Origin: an uncultured Duncaniella sp. | Lineage (GTDB): Bacteria > Bacteroidota > Bacteroidia > Bacteroidales > Muribaculaceae | NCBI GenBank assembly: GCA_910586305.1 | Contig: CAJUGS010000008.1 | Coordinates: 1-64,000 of the forward strand | Length of the DNA stretch: 64,000 nucleotides | Direction of reading: 5' to 3' | In this document: piece after piece, positions 9,586 through 17,218 of the stretch | Layout: each line of letters starts with the position of its first letter | Numbering within the stretch: position 1 is the stretch's first letter | Notes under the pieces: generated by a model | Databases searched by the model: none | Seen by the model: only the letters and a program-made list of their open reading frames with translations | What the model was told of the DNA's origin: nothing | Program-made: the position numbers and the translations under genes

Positions 9586-9949
9586 GGTGTCAGTGGAGAG
9601 GCGTGAGGGGGTGTGAACTGAGAAAAATGATTGGTCTCAGTGTGTGGGGTATGGATAGGAGAAGACGGTGTGGGAAGGGAGGTCATCTACAACTCAGGGC
9701 AATTCTCCAAGTCCTGCAAGGATGTGTAATCAATACATTTCCACGCAGTTACATCACATTGTACGCAAAGTTGCGACGATTGTCCCATTTTCTCTAAAGC
9801 TGAATGCTTCGGTTTCACACCGGCTATTTGGGCGACAGTCCCGCCATCCGGAGTGGAGGGGAACCACATATCTTTCGCAGTCGCCTGCCGTAGTCTTCAT
9901 GCGCCCTGCCGATGGCCGGCATAGCTGCCGAGGCCACGGTTGGGCGCTG
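9586..9949 (-). promoter_or_regulatory. Long structured 5' leader of the capsule operon
   Basis: This stretch separates the candidate promoter from upxY. Read leftwards, its first half can form a GCGCCC/GGGCGC stem enclosing nested TGGCC/GGCCA and GGCA/TGCC pairs. A GGCGAC/GTCGCC stem and a CGGT/ACCG hairpin follow. Close to upxY is ACTGAGA (9617-9623) with TCTCAGT (9635-9641), whose loop includes a short T run on the minus strand. It also holds the 48-codon ORF listed separately. UpxY proteins act on such leaders in Bacteroides; that this one is an attenuated leader is inference. It matches no riboswitch class I know. Confidence 0.5.
9754..9900 (-). CDS. Small 48-codon ORF in the upxY leader, unknown
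   Basis: An ATG at 9900-9898 opens 48 codons ending in TGA at 9756-9754. It begins about 50 nt after the TAACTTTG box and ends 168 nt before upxY. The peptide is polar and rich in Arg, Thr and Cys, with the stretch CETEAFSFRENGTIVATL, and has no signal peptide. An overlapping 60-codon frame (9687-9869) is also open, so neither can be called from openness alone. It could be a leader peptide coupling translation to attenuation, a small protein, or a chance reading of a structured RNA. I do not recognise it. Confidence 0.25.
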   Translation of the reverse strand: MKTTAGDCERYVVPLHSGWRDCRPNSRCETEAFSFRENGTIVATLRTM

Positions 9950-9957
9950 CAAAGTTA
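9950..9957 (-). promoter_or_regulatory. Candidate -7 box for the capsule operon
   Basis: TAACTTTG on the minus strand matches the Bacteroidetes -7 consensus TAnnTTTG exactly. No TTTG lies at the usual 19-21 nt upstream; the nearest is at 9970-9973, which is too close. This may be a weaker or activator-dependent promoter. No long inverted repeats flank it, so I see no sign that it is invertible. Confidence 0.5.
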
Positions 9958-10053
9958 TGCAATTATTTTCAAACAAGCCTCATTTTAGCCAATAAAAATC
10001 ACATGAAATATCCGAGAGGCTGCTGCGTCACATCCAGCGGACTATACACTGGA

Positions 10054-11268
10054 TTAACGGCTGGGGGATTGCTTGCGCTCCTCTACATCCGGGAGGAAGG
10101 CCGTAAACAGCCCCAGCAAGGGAAGCAGTGTGCTGATGCGAAACACAAACTCGATGCTGGTGCGGTCGGCCAGCCAGCCGAAAAATGCCGAGCCTATACC
10201 GCCGAGTCCGAAGTTAAGTCCGAAGAAGATTCCGGCTATCATTCCCACGCTGTAAGGCTTCAGCTCTGTGGCATACACGAGGATGGCCGAGAAGGCCGAC
10301 GAGATGATGAATCCCGTGACCACAGCCAGCCCGACGGCCCACCACAGGCCGACATAGGGAATGAAAAGCGCAAAAGGAGCCGCGCCCAGGATGGATATCC
10401 ATATCACCCTTTTGCGGCCATATTTATCACCATATCCGCCACCCACCACGGTGCCTACAGCCACAGCCGCAAGGAATGCGAAGAGACAGAGCTGTGATGT
10501 ACGGATGTCAACTCCGAATTTGCCTATAAGGAAAAATGTGAAATAGCTCGTCATGCTCGCCATGAAGAAATACTTCGAAAATGTCAGCAGTCCCAGCAGA
10601 AAGAGTGCCCTGTTCACCTGTCCGCGACTCAGTGCGGCCACCGCTGCCGAGACCTTCACGGCCTTAGGTGTCACCCGGTGCAAAATTCTGCTGTACCAGC
10701 GTCCCACATTGAACAGTGTCGCGCTCGCGGCCAGTGCGGCGATGGCCAGCCATGCTATGGCCTCCTGTCCGAACGGAAGAATCACCATGGCTGCCAGCAG
10801 TGGCCCGACGGCGCTGCCTCCGTTGCCTCCGACCTGGAATATGGATTGAGCCAGGCCCTTGCGCCGTCCTGCGGCCAGACGCGCTATACGCGACGACTCG
10901 GGATGGAATATCGACGATCCAAGGCCTATCACACCCACGGAGAGCATGATGAGGGCAAAACTGTCGGCCCAGGCCAGAAGCAGCATACCGGCGAGAGTGA
11001 AAAGCATACCCAGCGAGAGCGAATAAGGCTGAGGATGACGGTCGGCCACACGGCCAACGACCGGCTGAAGTATGGAAGAGGTCATCTGAAACACGAGTGT
11101 TATCACGCCTATCTGGCCGAAAGTAAAGCCATATTTCTCTTTGATGAGAGGATAGATGGACGGTATCACCGACTGCATCATGTCGTTGAGCAGATGGGCG
11201 AAACTGATGGCGAGCAGAATCGAAAACACCGTCCGTTCCCGCTCTTCTTCCTTGAATGTATCTTCCAT
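10054..11268 (-). CDS. fsr: MFS transporter, fosmidomycin-resistance (Fsr) type
   Basis: 404 residues, 12 predicted membrane segments. The N-terminus FAHLLNDMMQSVIPSIYPLI and GLGSSIFHPESSRIARLAAG (about 115-134) are characteristic of the Fsr branch of the major facilitator superfamily, which exports fosmidomycin and probably other small molecules across the inner membrane. The start at 11268 lies 19 nt downstream of a TAACTTTG box. It is monocistronic and divergent from pepT, sharing a short promoter region of about 135 nt. The natural substrate in this organism is unknown. Confidence 0.85.
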   Translation of the reverse strand: MEDTFKEEERERTVFSILLAISFAHLLNDMMQSVIPSIYPLIKEKYGFTFGQIGVITLVFQMTSSILQPVVGRVADRHPQPYSLSLGMLFTLAGMLLLAWADSFALIMLSVGVIGLGSSIFHPESSRIARLAAGRRKGLAQSIFQVGGNGGSAVGPLLAAMVILPFGQEAIAWLAIAALAASATLFNVGRWYSRILHRVTPKAVKVSAAVAALSRGQVNRALFLLGLLTFSKYFFMASMTSYFTFFLIGKFGVDIRTSQLCLFAFLAAVAVGTVVGGGYGDKYGRKRVIWISILGAAPFALFIPYVGLWWAVGLAVVTGFIISSAFSAILVYATELKPYSVGMIAGIFFGLNFGLGGIGSAFFGWLADRTSIEFVFRISTLLPLLGLFTAFLPDVEERKQSPSR

Positions 11269-11287
11269 ATCGTGCTTAATTTTTATG

Positions 11288-11319
11288 CAAAGTTACGGTT
11301 TGGAAATATGTTTTACAAC
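11288..11319 (-). promoter_or_regulatory. Promoter of the Fsr-type exporter gene
   Basis: TAACTTTG (11295-11288, minus strand) is an exact -7 box. Twenty nt upstream is GTTG (11319-11316), one base off the TTTG -33 box. The -7 box ends 19 nt before the ATG. It faces the pepT promoter in the same intergenic region. Confidence 0.65.
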
Positions 11320-11348
11320 ATCTTTCCGTCCTATTTTCCCGCAATTTG

Positions 11349-11379
11349 TTTGTCCTCTCCGCGATAATTCGTAATTTTG
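11349..11379 (+). promoter_or_regulatory. Promoter of pepT-miaA
   Basis: TTTG (11349-11352), 19 nt, then TAATTTTG (11372-11379): a full match to the Bacteroidetes housekeeping promoter. It ends 24 nt before the pepT ATG at 11404. It also shows that an in-frame TTG at 11377 inside the -7 box cannot be the start codon. Confidence 0.8.
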
Positions 11380-11403
11380 CCGAAAACACTCCGAAATATA
11401 CCA

Positions 11404-12624
11404 ATGACTGTAGTAGATCGTTTCCTCCAGTATGTGAAGTTCGACACACAGAGCGACGAACTCACCAATATGACCCCCTCCACACCGGGACAGATGATAT
11501 TCGCACGCGAGCTTGAGAAAGAGCTTCGTGCCATGGGCCTGTCGGATATCACCCTCGACGACAACGGATACCTGATGGCCACACTCCCCTCCAACACCGA
11601 CCGTAAGGTGCCCACAATAGGCTTCATAGCCCATCTCGACACGTCGCCCGACATGAGCGGACGCCATGTGTCGCCACGCATAGTCCAGAGCTACGACGGC
11701 GCCGACATCACCCTCAACTCGGCCGAAGGCATCGTCCTCTCCCCCTCGCAGTTCCCCGAACTGCTCTCCTATAAAGGACAGGACCTCATCGTCACCGACG
11801 GTACAACCCTGCTCGGAGCCGACGACAAGGCCGGAATAGCCGAGATAATAACCGCCGTCGACTACCTCATGCACCATCCCGAGATCAAACACGGCGATAT
11901 CCGCATAGCCTTCAACCCCGACGAGGAAATAGGCAAAGGCGCCCACAAGTTTGACGTAGAACACTTCGGCGCCGAATGGGCCTATACAATGGACGGAGGC
12001 GAAGTGGGCGAGCTGGAATATGAGAACTTCAACGCCGCCGTGGCAAAAGTCACATTCAAAGGCTGCAACGTTCATCCTGGCTACGCCAAGCACAAGATGC
12101 TCAACTCTATACGCGTGGCCAACCAGTTTGTCATCATGCTCCCGCGCTGGGAGACTCCCGAGCACACCGAAGGCTACGAGGGCTTCTATCATCTCGTATC
12201 CATCGAAGGCTCCGTCGAGCAAACTGTACTCACCTACATCATCCGCGACCACGACCGCGACCGTTTCGAGCGCCGCAAGAAAGAGCTCGAACACCTCACA
12301 CGCAAGATCAACAACGAATTTCCCGGCTGCGCCTCCATCGAAATCAAGGATCAGTACTATAATATGCGCGAGAAAATCGAGCCAATGATGCACATCGTCG
12401 ACATAGCCATCCAGGCCATGAAAGATGCCGGCGTCACACCCAAAGTACAGCCCATCCGAGGAGGCACCGACGGAGCACAGCTCTCGTTCAAGGGACTGCC
12501 CTGCCCCAATATATTCGCCGGAGGCCTCAACTTCCATGGCCGATACGAATTTGTACCCGTCCCCTCGATGGAAAAAGCCACACAGGTCATCGTCGAAATA
12601 GCCCGCATTGTAGCCGAGCGGTGA
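11404..12624 (+). CDS. pepT: Peptidase T (tripeptide aminopeptidase)
   Basis: 406 residues from the ATG at 11404. M20 family di-zinc exopeptidase that removes the N-terminal residue from tripeptides in the cytoplasm. The metal ligands are visible in order: GFIAHLDTSPD (His/Asp), GADDKAGIAEI (bridging Asp), FNPDEEIGKGAHKFD (catalytic Glu and ligand Glu), and HGRYEFVPVPSMEKA near the C-terminus. Length fits the family. The longer in-frame start at 11377 is rejected because it lies in the promoter. The stop overlaps the miaA start, so both are probably made from one mRNA. Confidence 0.95.
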   Translation: MTVVDRFLQYVKFDTQSDELTNMTPSTPGQMIFARELEKELRAMGLSDITLDDNGYLMATLPSNTDRKVPTIGFIAHLDTSPDMSGRHVSPRIVQSYDGADITLNSAEGIVLSPSQFPELLSYKGQDLIVTDGTTLLGADDKAGIAEIITAVDYLMHHPEIKHGDIRIAFNPDEEIGKGAHKFDVEHFGAEWAYTMDGGEVGELEYENFNAAVAKVTFKGCNVHPGYAKHKMLNSIRVANQFVIMLPRWETPEHTEGYEGFYHLVSIEGSVEQTVLTYIIRDHDRDRFERRKKELEHLTRKINNEFPGCASIEIKDQYYNMREKIEPMMHIVDIAIQAMKDAGVTPKVQPIRGGTDGAQLSFKGLPCPNIFAGGLNFHGRYEFVPVPSMEKATQVIVEIARIVAER

Positions 12625-13532
12625 AGACACTCATCATCGTCACCGGCCCCACCGCAAGCGGCAAGACCGACCTTGCCATAGAAATTGCCGAGAGTCTGCA
12701 CACCGAAATAGTCTCTGCAGACTCCCGGCAAATTTATCGTGGCATACCCATAGGCACAGCCGTACCATCGCCCGAGCAGCTCGCGCGGGTGCGCCACCAC
12801 TTCATAGAGACCCTTCCCCTCGACGCCTACTACAGCGCAGCCCGCTTCGAACAGGAAGCCCTCGCCTGTCTTGATGACATCTGGCGCTCGACCGACTATG
12901 CCGTCATGTGTGGAGGCTCCATGATGTACATCGATGCCGTCACCCGCGGAATCGACACACTCCCCACCATTACACCCGAAGTACGCGACCGTGCCCTCGA
13001 CATCTTCACCCGTGGCGGACTTTCAGCACTCCACGACACTCTCTCCCGCCTCGACCCGGCCTTCCTCTCCTCCACACCAGACCCGTCCAACCACCGGAGG
13101 CTTATCCACGCTGTCGAGATATGCCTCCAGGCAGGGGTGCCGTGCTCCTCACTCCTCACCGGACGCACCGTCCAGCGGCCGTTCCGCATAGTCAAAATGG
13201 CTATTGACCACCAGCGCCAGGAACTATTCGACCGCATCAACACGCGCGTAGCGCGCATGATTGACGACGGACTCGAAGAAGAAGCACGCCGCGTCTACCC
13301 CATGCGACACCTCAACTCACTCAACACGGTGGGCTATAAAGAGATGTTCGCAATGTTCGACGGCACCATGTCGCGTGACATAGCAATACCGCGCATAGCG
13401 AAAAACACACGAGTATACGCAAAAAAACAGATGCTCTGGCTCTCCAAAGACCCAGCACTCATACGTCTCGATCCCACCCGGACGCTACTGCCGCAGGCAC
13501 TCGAGGCTGTCGCAGTCACAAACCCCTCTTAA
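12621..13532 (+). CDS. miaA: tRNA dimethylallyltransferase
   Basis: 303 residues. Adds a dimethylallyl group to N6 of A37 in tRNAs that read codons starting with U. The P-loop GPTASGKTDLAIE is at residues 8-20. SADSRQIYRGIPIGTAVPSP is the conserved substrate segment, followed by RHHFIE. The start is GTG, and GTGA overlaps the pepT stop by 4 nt, which argues for translational coupling and for this start. Length is typical of the family. Confidence 0.95.
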   Translation: MKTLIIVTGPTASGKTDLAIEIAESLHTEIVSADSRQIYRGIPIGTAVPSPEQLARVRHHFIETLPLDAYYSAARFEQEALACLDDIWRSTDYAVMCGGSMMYIDAVTRGIDTLPTITPEVRDRALDIFTRGGLSALHDTLSRLDPAFLSSTPDPSNHRRLIHAVEICLQAGVPCSSLLTGRTVQRPFRIVKMAIDHQRQELFDRINTRVARMIDDGLEEEARRVYPMRHLNSLNTVGYKEMFAMFDGTMSRDIAIPRIAKNTRVYAKKQMLWLSKDPALIRLDPTRTLLPQALEAVAVTNPS

Positions 13533-13576
13533 GGTTTATTAATATCAAATCACAGCCAAAAATTGCACTTTTTTCG

Positions 13577-13584
13577 TAATTTTG
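13577..13584 (+). promoter_or_regulatory. Candidate -7 box for the acyl-CoA ligase gene
   Basis: TAATTTTG is an exact TAnnTTTG match, 40 nt before the ATG at 13625. No TTTG is found at the expected distance upstream. The gene could also be read from the pepT-miaA transcript, 92 nt upstream. Confidence 0.5.
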
Positions 13585-13624
13585 TGCCGAAATTTCATAA
13601 AAACCATTACTTATCACCCGAAAA

Positions 13625-15289
13625 ATGACACCACGAGAAAGCCTCAACCAATACTTCCAAGACGCCATACGCGACAATTGGGACCGGCCGGCCTTCACAG
13701 ACCTCGGCAACACCTCGACCACACTTTCCTACAAGGACGTGGCACGCAAGATTGCCAAGCTCCACATCCTCTTCCGCGAAATAGGCCTGCAGCCCGGCGA
13801 CAAAGTGGCTCTCTGCGGAAAGAACTCCTCGCTATGGTGTGTGTCATTCATAGCCACACTCACCTACGGAGCCGTAATCGTTCCTATTTTAGCCGACTTC
13901 AAGCCCGACAACATACAGCATCTCATCAACCATTCAGATGCAAAGCTGGCCATTCTTGACGAAGGAGTGTGGGAAGAACTCTCGCCCGACTCTCTCACAA
14001 AGGTTCAAGGAGCCATATCCACACGCGACTACTCGCTCCTCTACAGCGCCGACGAGCGTCTCACCCGTGCCCGCGCCCACCTCAACGAACTCTTCGGCCA
14101 CGAATATCCTGATCGTTTCACACCCGAGCACATAAAATACCACGAAGACTCCCGCGACGAACTCTGCCTCATATCCTACACATCAGGCTCAACAGGATTC
14201 TCCAAAGGAGTCATGCTCCCCTATCGCGCACTTTGGAGCAACGTACACTACTGCATCACCAATCTTCCATCCAATCCCGGCGACGGAGTGGTGTGTATGC
14301 TACCTCTCGCACATATGTACGGTCTCACCATCGATATGCTGCGCCCGTTCGTGTGTGGCAACCACATACGCGTCCTCACACGCACTCCCTCTCCCCACAT
14401 CCTTATCGGAGCCTTTGCCGAAGTCAAGCCGCGCCACATCGTGGCTGTCCCCCTCATCATTGAGAAGATAATACGCACACGCGTATTCCCCCTCCTCGAG
14501 AAACCGCTCATGAAACTCATGATGATGGTGCCCTTCGTCGACGACCGTCTCCACGCCCGCATCCTCGAACGTCTCCGCGAGACATTCGGCGGAGAGCTTG
14601 AACAGATTATAATAGGAGGAGCAGCCCTCAACAAAGACGTCGAGAAATTCCTCCGCCGCATAGGGTTCCCCTACACCGTAGGCTACGGCATGACCGAGTG
14701 CGCACCACTCATATCCTACGCGCCATGGAACGACAACCGTATGGCCTCCTGCGGACGTATCGTTGACCGCGTAGTAGTGAAAGTCGACTCTCCCGACCCC
14801 ATCAACATTCCAGGAGTGCTCTATGCCAAAGGCGACAACGTCATGCTCGGATACTACAAAAACCCCGAAGCCACCGAGCAGGCAATGGACAGCGACGGAT
14901 GGCTCTGCACAGGCGACATCTGCAACCTCGACCACGAAGGATTCCTTTACATCCGCGGACGCGACAAAAACATGATTCTCGGCCCATCCGGACAGAACAT
15001 CTACCCCGAGGAAATAGAAGACAAGCTCAACAACCTCCCATACGTAGCCGAATCGCTCATTATCGATGCCGGAGGCGGAAGACTCCTGGCACTCATCGTA
15101 CCCGATATGGAGAATGCCAACAAGCAAGGTCTCGACGAGCAGGAAATAAGCAAGACGATGGACGAAAACATCCGTGTGCTCAACTCCACCCTTCCCGCCT
15201 ACTCGCAGGTACAGTCATTCCGCATCCAGGAAGAAGAATTCGAAAAGACCCCCAAACGCTCCATCAAGCGATATCTCTACAAGGCCTGA
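13625..15289 (+). CDS. Long-chain fatty acid-CoA ligase (AMP-binding)
   Basis: 554 residues of the ANL superfamily. The phosphate-binding loop SYTSGSTGFSKGVMLPYRA (about 184-202), GYGMTECAPLISY (about 355-367) and the hinge region GWLCTGDICNLDHEGFLYI are all present. A C-terminal Lys in the KTPKRSIKRYLY segment fits the catalytic lysine. The protein would activate fatty acids to acyl-CoA by way of an acyl-AMP. It lacks the long insertion of some eukaryotic-type ligases. It ends just before a strong bidirectional terminator. Substrate chain length is not predictable. Confidence 0.9.
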   Translation: MTPRESLNQYFQDAIRDNWDRPAFTDLGNTSTTLSYKDVARKIAKLHILFREIGLQPGDKVALCGKNSSLWCVSFIATLTYGAVIVPILADFKPDNIQHLINHSDAKLAILDEGVWEELSPDSLTKVQGAISTRDYSLLYSADERLTRARAHLNELFGHEYPDRFTPEHIKYHEDSRDELCLISYTSGSTGFSKGVMLPYRALWSNVHYCITNLPSNPGDGVVCMLPLAHMYGLTIDMLRPFVCGNHIRVLTRTPSPHILIGAFAEVKPRHIVAVPLIIEKIIRTRVFPLLEKPLMKLMMMVPFVDDRLHARILERLRETFGGELEQIIIGGAALNKDVEKFLRRIGFPYTVGYGMTECAPLISYAPWNDNRMASCGRIVDRVVVKVDSPDPINIPGVLYAKGDNVMLGYYKNPEATEQAMDSDGWLCTGDICNLDHEGFLYIRGRDKNMILGPSGQNIYPEEIEDKLNNLPYVAESLIIDAGGGRLLALIVPDMENANKQGLDEQEISKTMDENIRVLNSTLPAYSQVQSFRIQEEEFEKTPKRSIKRYLYKA

Positions 15290-15307
15290 GGCCCAACGCG
15301 ATATAAC

Positions 15308-15355
15308 AAAAAAGGATGTCGCAGACCGTGCATAACGGTCTGCGACATCCTTTTT
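15308..15355. terminator. Bidirectional intrinsic terminator
   Basis: A perfect 15-bp stem, GGATGTCGCAGACCG (15314-15328) with its complement at 15336-15350 and a 7-nt loop. It is preceded by six A and followed by five T, so it has a U tract on either strand. It sits between the convergent acyl-CoA ligase and ClC genes. Confidence 0.93.
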
Positions 15356-15379
15356 ATCCCTGCCACGGAGAGAAAGGCC

Positions 15380-17218
15380 TCAATCTTCCGAATAGTGCCT
15401 GAGCACCCGTCGGTAGGAGTTGAAAATCTTCGACTTGGATACAAAGCCCACATAGTGCCCGTCGGCATCAACGACTGGAAGATTCCACGCACCGGTGTTG
15501 TCAAAAGTCTTCATCACCTGCTCCATGCTTTGGCCAAGCTCCACCCTGGCCGGAGGCATAGACATAAACTGGCTCACAAACATACGCCTGTAAAGGTCGG
15601 GGCGGAACATTATATTGCGGATTTCATCAAGAATCACCACACCAACAAGTCGGTTGTCGTTTCCAAGAACGGGGAAAAGATTGCGCGACGAGCGAGAGAT
15701 GGCGCCCACCATCTCCTTCAGGTTCATATCTGTAGTCACTGTGACAAAATCGGTCTCTATCACCGAATCCATCTTCAGAAGTGTCAGCACAGCCTTGTCC
15801 TTATGGTGGGTAAGAAGCTTTCCATCATGGGCCAGACGCATGGTGTAGATACTGTAAGGCTCAAAAAATTTGATAGTTCCGTAAGATATTGTCGAGACAA
15901 TGAGCAACGGCAGGAAGAGGTCATATCCACCTGTAAGCTCAGCCGTCAGGAAGATGCCCATCAGAGGGGCGTGCATCACACCCGACATCACACCGGCCAT
16001 TCCCATCAAAGCGAAATTCTTAGCAGAAAGTTCCAGTCCGAACACATAGTTGAGCCCATAGGCAAAAAGAAATCCGGCCATACAGCCCACGAACAGAGAC
16101 GGAGCGAAGGTACCGCCCACACCTCCGCCGCCATTTGTAGCCGAAGTGGCAAACGTCTTCAGCAACACGAGCGCCAGGATAAAGCCCATGATCCACCAGG
16201 GATTATCACGGTCGGCATAAAACATGGAGTTATTCACTATCGAGCCGGTATTGCCGTCAAGCAGATCCATAATCGAGGAATACCCCTCGCCATAAAGCGG
16301 AGGGAAGAAAAACACGAGCATGGCCAGAATACTTCCGCCGATAGCGACCCTGGCCCACGGCGAATCAAACCGGCGGAACATGGTCTCCATCATATTCATC
16401 GACCGCGTGAAGTAGAGCGACACAAAACCGAGGAAAAGACCCAGCATAATGGCATATGGAATCTTCCATGTGAGAAACGGCTCGCTCTGAACAAAGAAAA
16501 ACTCCACGTCATATCCGGTGAAGGCATAGGCCACGGTAGCAGCCGTAATAGAAGCTATCAGGAGCGGCATCACCGACACCGTGGTAAGATCAATCATCAG
16601 CACCTCAAGTGTGAAAAGCATTCCGGCTATAGGAGCCTTGAAGATTCCGGCAATACCGGCCGCCGCGCCACATCCCACAAGAATCATCAGAATACGTGGC
16701 GACAGTCTGAAGAGACGTCCGAGGTTACTGCCTATCGCAGCACCTGTATACACTATAGGTCCCTCGGCACCCACCGAACCACCGAAACCGATGGTTATTG
16801 AGCTGGCTATAACCGAAGTATACATATTGTGACGCTTGAGCCTCGACTTGTTCTGAGAGATAGCATACAGCACACGGGTGACACCGTGGGATATGTTATC
16901 ACGCACGACATATCTCACAAACACGCTCGTGATGAATATACCGGCCAGAGGCAACAGAAGATAGAGATAATTTACACCGTTTATGGCCAGACTTGCGGTA
17001 AGCACCGACGAAATACAGTGTATCAGCCATTTCAGCACCAGAGCGGCAAATCCGGCAAAGAGTCCGACCATGAGCGCAAGAATACTCACAAAGGTCTTCT
17101 CCTTTATATGCTTCTCGCGCCACTCAAGCAGCCGCATGAAAAATTCGTTGAGGCGCTTGCCTGTTGTGTTGAATACCGTTGTCATTGTCGTTATATCTAT
17201 TTGTTCATTTTCCTTCAC
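15380..17218 (-). CDS. ClC family chloride channel/exchanger with C-terminal CBS pair
   Basis: 612 residues. The ClC core (about 25-450) shows GGSVGAEGPIVYTG (selectivity filter and gating Glu), FKAPIAGMLFTLEVL (internal Glu, consistent with proton coupling) and GGGGVGGTFAPSLFVG. Two CBS domains follow (about 470-610), which in this family bind nucleotides and regulate transport. Both glutamates suggest a Cl-/H+ exchanger rather than a channel. The start overlaps the stop of the upstream sugar transferase by 14 nt, making it the last gene of a tsaC-like/sugar transferase/ClC operon. A second start at residue 12 is possible. Confidence 0.92.
   Translation of the reverse strand: MKENEQIDITTMTTVFNTTGKRLNEFFMRLLEWREKHIKEKTFVSILALMVGLFAGFAALVLKWLIHCISSVLTASLAINGVNYLYLLLPLAGIFITSVFVRYVVRDNISHGVTRVLYAISQNKSRLKRHNMYTSVIASSITIGFGGSVGAEGPIVYTGAAIGSNLGRLFRLSPRILMILVGCGAAAGIAGIFKAPIAGMLFTLEVLMIDLTTVSVMPLLIASITAATVAYAFTGYDVEFFFVQSEPFLTWKIPYAIMLGLFLGFVSLYFTRSMNMMETMFRRFDSPWARVAIGGSILAMLVFFFPPLYGEGYSSIMDLLDGNTGSIVNNSMFYADRDNPWWIMGFILALVLLKTFATSATNGGGGVGGTFAPSLFVGCMAGFLFAYGLNYVFGLELSAKNFALMGMAGVMSGVMHAPLMGIFLTAELTGGYDLFLPLLIVSTISYGTIKFFEPYSIYTMRLAHDGKLLTHHKDKAVLTLLKMDSVIETDFVTVTTDMNLKEMVGAISRSSRNLFPVLGNDNRLVGVVILDEIRNIMFRPDLYRRMFVSQFMSMPPARVELGQSMEQVMKTFDNTGAWNLPVVDADGHYVGFVSKSKIFNSYRRVLRHYSED

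Noticed and set aside
9781..9860. Cobalamin-riboswitch-like string on the plus strand (CAGTCCCGCCA)
   Set aside because: Only a short piece resembles the conserved core, order of the other elements is wrong, and no plus-strand gene follows.
9976..10019. Invertible capsule promoter upstream of upxY
   Set aside because: Bacteroides capsule promoters are often flanked by long inverted repeats, but only a 6-bp AGCCTC/GAGGCT pair is visible here, expected by chance.
11377..11403. Upstream TTG start adding nine codons to pepT
   Set aside because: The TTG lies inside the TAATTTTG -7 box of a full promoter, so it would not be transcribed; the ATG at 11404 fits the family.
11293..12630. Long minus-strand ORF (445 codons) opposite pepT
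   Set aside because: It is a shadow of the GC-rich third-position pattern of pepT; the peptide has no recognisable domain and pepT motifs are clear on the other strand.
15395..16801. Plus-strand ORF (468 codons) opposite the ClC gene
   Set aside because: His/Arg-rich low-information translation of the complement of a clear ClC gene.
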